Assembly: GCF_011683915.1 (NCBI RefSeq)
Contig: NZ_JAAQPH010000025.1
Span: 25,673-89,672 of the forward strand
DNA from: Pelagibius litoralis
GTDB lineage: Bacteria; Pseudomonadota; Alphaproteobacteria; Kiloniellales; Kiloniellaceae
DNA length: 64,000 bases
Reading direction: 5' to 3'
A model generated the notes under the pieces. That model worked only from the letters and a program-made list of their open reading frames with translations. It searched no databases and had not been told where the DNA came from. Shown piece by piece: positions 63,174 through 64,000 of the stretch. Made by a program: the position numbers and the translations under genes. Within the stretch, counting starts at the first letter, position 1. The number at the start of each line of letters is the position of its first letter.

Positions 63174-63656
63174 ATGGCTACGGCCCGTAAACAGACAACA
63201 AGCAGCAGCAATCCTTCCCCGTCCCCCGCCGGCGAAAGCCAGGCGGGCGTTCAAACCGGTATCCCCGGGGTGTCTTTACCGGGTGCGCCTTCCTATGAAG
63301 CCGTGCTCGGGTCCAACGGCGAGAACATCTCTGCCGCGATGAGCGCCAGCGAGGCGATGTTTGCCGGCATGGCCGAGGTCAGCCAGGAAGTGATGACCTT
63401 TGCCGGTGAGCGCATGCGCAAAAACATCGAAACCTCCGAGGAACTGATCAAATCAAAGGACCCGGAGGAGATTTTCGAGAAACAGTGCACCATCGCCCGC
63501 TATGCGGCCGAGCAGTACATCGAGGAAACCAGCAAGCTGATGACCATGATGGCCCGCATCACCCGCGACTGCTGGGCGCCGGTGGAACAGCGCACCAAGT
63601 CCGCCTTGCACGACATAGGCACAAACGGCAACGGTGCGGAGAAAGAGAAAGACTGA
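63174..63656 (+). CDS. Phasin family protein
   Basis: The protein has 160 residues from ATG 63174, with AGGAG 10 nt upstream. After a Ser/Pro-rich N-terminus, the phasin_2 helical domain runs from AMSASEAMFAGMAEVSQEVM through FAGERMRKNIETSEELIKSK to YIEETSKLMTMMARITRDCW. Phasins coat polyhydroxyalkanoate granules and control their size. It ends at a strong terminator and is monocistronic. Confidence 0.93.
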   Translation: MATARKQTTSSSNPSPSPAGESQAGVQTGIPGVSLPGAPSYEAVLGSNGENISAAMSASEAMFAGMAEVSQEVMTFAGERMRKNIETSEELIKSKDPEEIFEKQCTIARYAAEQYIEETSKLMTMMARITRDCWAPVEQRTKSALHDIGTNGNGAEKEKD

Positions 63657-63686
63657 ATCCCAGCCCCAGTCTTTTTTGAACACCAG

Positions 63687-63718
63687 ACCGGCCGGCGCCC
63701 AGCCGGCCGGTTTTTTTT
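63687..63718 (+). terminator. Rho-independent terminator after phasin
   Basis: Perfect 9-bp stem CCGGCCGGC (63688-63696) with 63702-63710, a 5-nt loop and eight T at 63711-63718. Confidence 0.95.
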
Positions 63719-63776
63719 GTGTGTGAGCCGGTCTTTTGGCGGCGGGAGTTTTGCAGCGGGGCGGTTGTCCCTCGAC

Positions 63777-63876
63777 GTCACCCTCGGGCTTGACCCGAGG
63801 TCCATGGGGCCGCTCGCTGGAGCCCTTGCCGGATCGGTTCGGTTTTGCCACCGCCACGGATGCCCGGGTCAAGCCC
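63777..63876. repeat. 105-bp REP-like repeat, copy 3, interrupted
   Basis: It opens GTCACCCTCGGGCTTGACCC and proceeds to GCCCGGGTCAAGCCC, where the other copies continue GGG(A/G)TGAC. Here the sequence switches at about 63877 to ACTGGTGTCCGGTTAAG. The missing last bases suggest an insertion into the repeat. Confidence 0.8.
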
Positions 63877-63894
63877 ACTGGTGTCCGGTTAAGA

Positions 63895-64000
63895 CTAGGC
63901 CCACTGGAGGACCATCTGATCGGGGTTGATCGGAGGCTCTGGATCGGACTGGATCAGGCGGTCGATGCGCTTTCGGTGCATGAGATTGGCGCGGACGAGG
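63895..64000 (-). CDS. Partial gene, C-terminal 34 codons, possibly a transposase
   Basis: The minus-strand frame is open from the window edge to TAG (63897-63895) and reads ANLMHRKRIDRLIQSDPEPP followed by INPDQMVLQWA. No family is recognised with certainty. The position directly inside a broken REP-like repeat, with GGTGTCCGGTTAAG between the repeat and the stop codon, suggests the end of an insertion sequence. It could also be an ordinary gene. Confidence 0.4.
   Translation of the reverse strand, partial: LVRANLMHRKRIDRLIQSDPEPPINPDQMVLQWA

Noticed and set aside
1..64000. CRISPR arrays, tRNA or rRNA genes, complete insertion sequences, prophage genes
   Set aside because: None was seen on reading both strands; the repeats present are dispersed palindromes, not spaced direct repeats.

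Overview
The window is chromosomal DNA from a GC-rich alphaproteobacterium, most likely a Rhodospirillales-type lineage; this is judged from gene content and order, since no search was run. It lies around the predicted chromosome origin. Genes to the left of about 31.6 kb in the core block (hemE, hemH, hemJ, rho, mnmE, mnmG, rsmG, parA, parB) read leftward and genes to the right of about 32.2 kb (ppsR, maf, aroE, coaE, dnaQ) read rightward. The 554-bp hemE-ppsR gap holds an AT-rich stretch and a cluster of DnaA-box-like sequences. Two perfect 16-bp parS sites lie 15-17 kb to the left, one inside rsmG and one between mnmG and mnmE. No tRNA, rRNA or CRISPR array was seen.

Layout. 0-7.4 kb: the end of ribA, an uncharacterised protein, an L,D-transpeptidase, a lipoprotein, a YggS PLP protein, two tandem sulfotransferases and a porin. 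6.9-18.3 kb: the conserved block DUF3576-leuS-lptE-holA, then convergent parB-parA-rsmG-mnmG-mnmE and a DUF6489 protein. 18.6-27.4 kb: a variable region with a DUF255 thioredoxin-like protein, Ogt, a dienelactone hydrolase, a quinone oxidoreductase (qor), an MttB-type methyltransferase with a divergent LysR regulator, a small P-loop kinase, and a second copy of the last 195 bp of qor. 27.4-39.8 kb: rho, heme genes, origin, ppsR-maf-aroE-coaE-dnaQ, secB, phosphatase, fxsA, timA and mltA. 39.8-49.6 kb: two accessory operons read outward from a shared 211-bp gap. One encodes a GntR/UTRA regulator, an ADP-ribosylglycohydrolase-family enzyme, a PfkB sugar kinase and a four-part PotABCD-like ABC importer. 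The other is lutABC. 49.6-58 kb: smr, GFA, XRE, hslUV and a his cluster (hisB, hisH, GNAT, hisA, hisF, hisE) followed by a HIT protein. 58-64 kb: an ArsR-type regulator with a hydrolase, a GNAT, a small unknown protein, a YifB/ComM ATPase, a phasin, and a partial gene that interrupts an intergenic repeat.

The most notable observations are these. (1) A seven-gene operon resembles E. coli yegTUVW, with the nucleoside transporter replaced by an ABC importer; its substrate is unknown. (2) A 3.6-kb module is bounded by two diverged copies of the qor 3' end, with mostly synonymous differences. (3) The origin and parS sites form a readable ori domain. (4) A FadR-type GntR operator lies in the lutABC promoter although no FadR-type regulator is in the window. 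(5) Several families of long intergenic palindromes are present, one of them apparently split by an insertion at the right edge.
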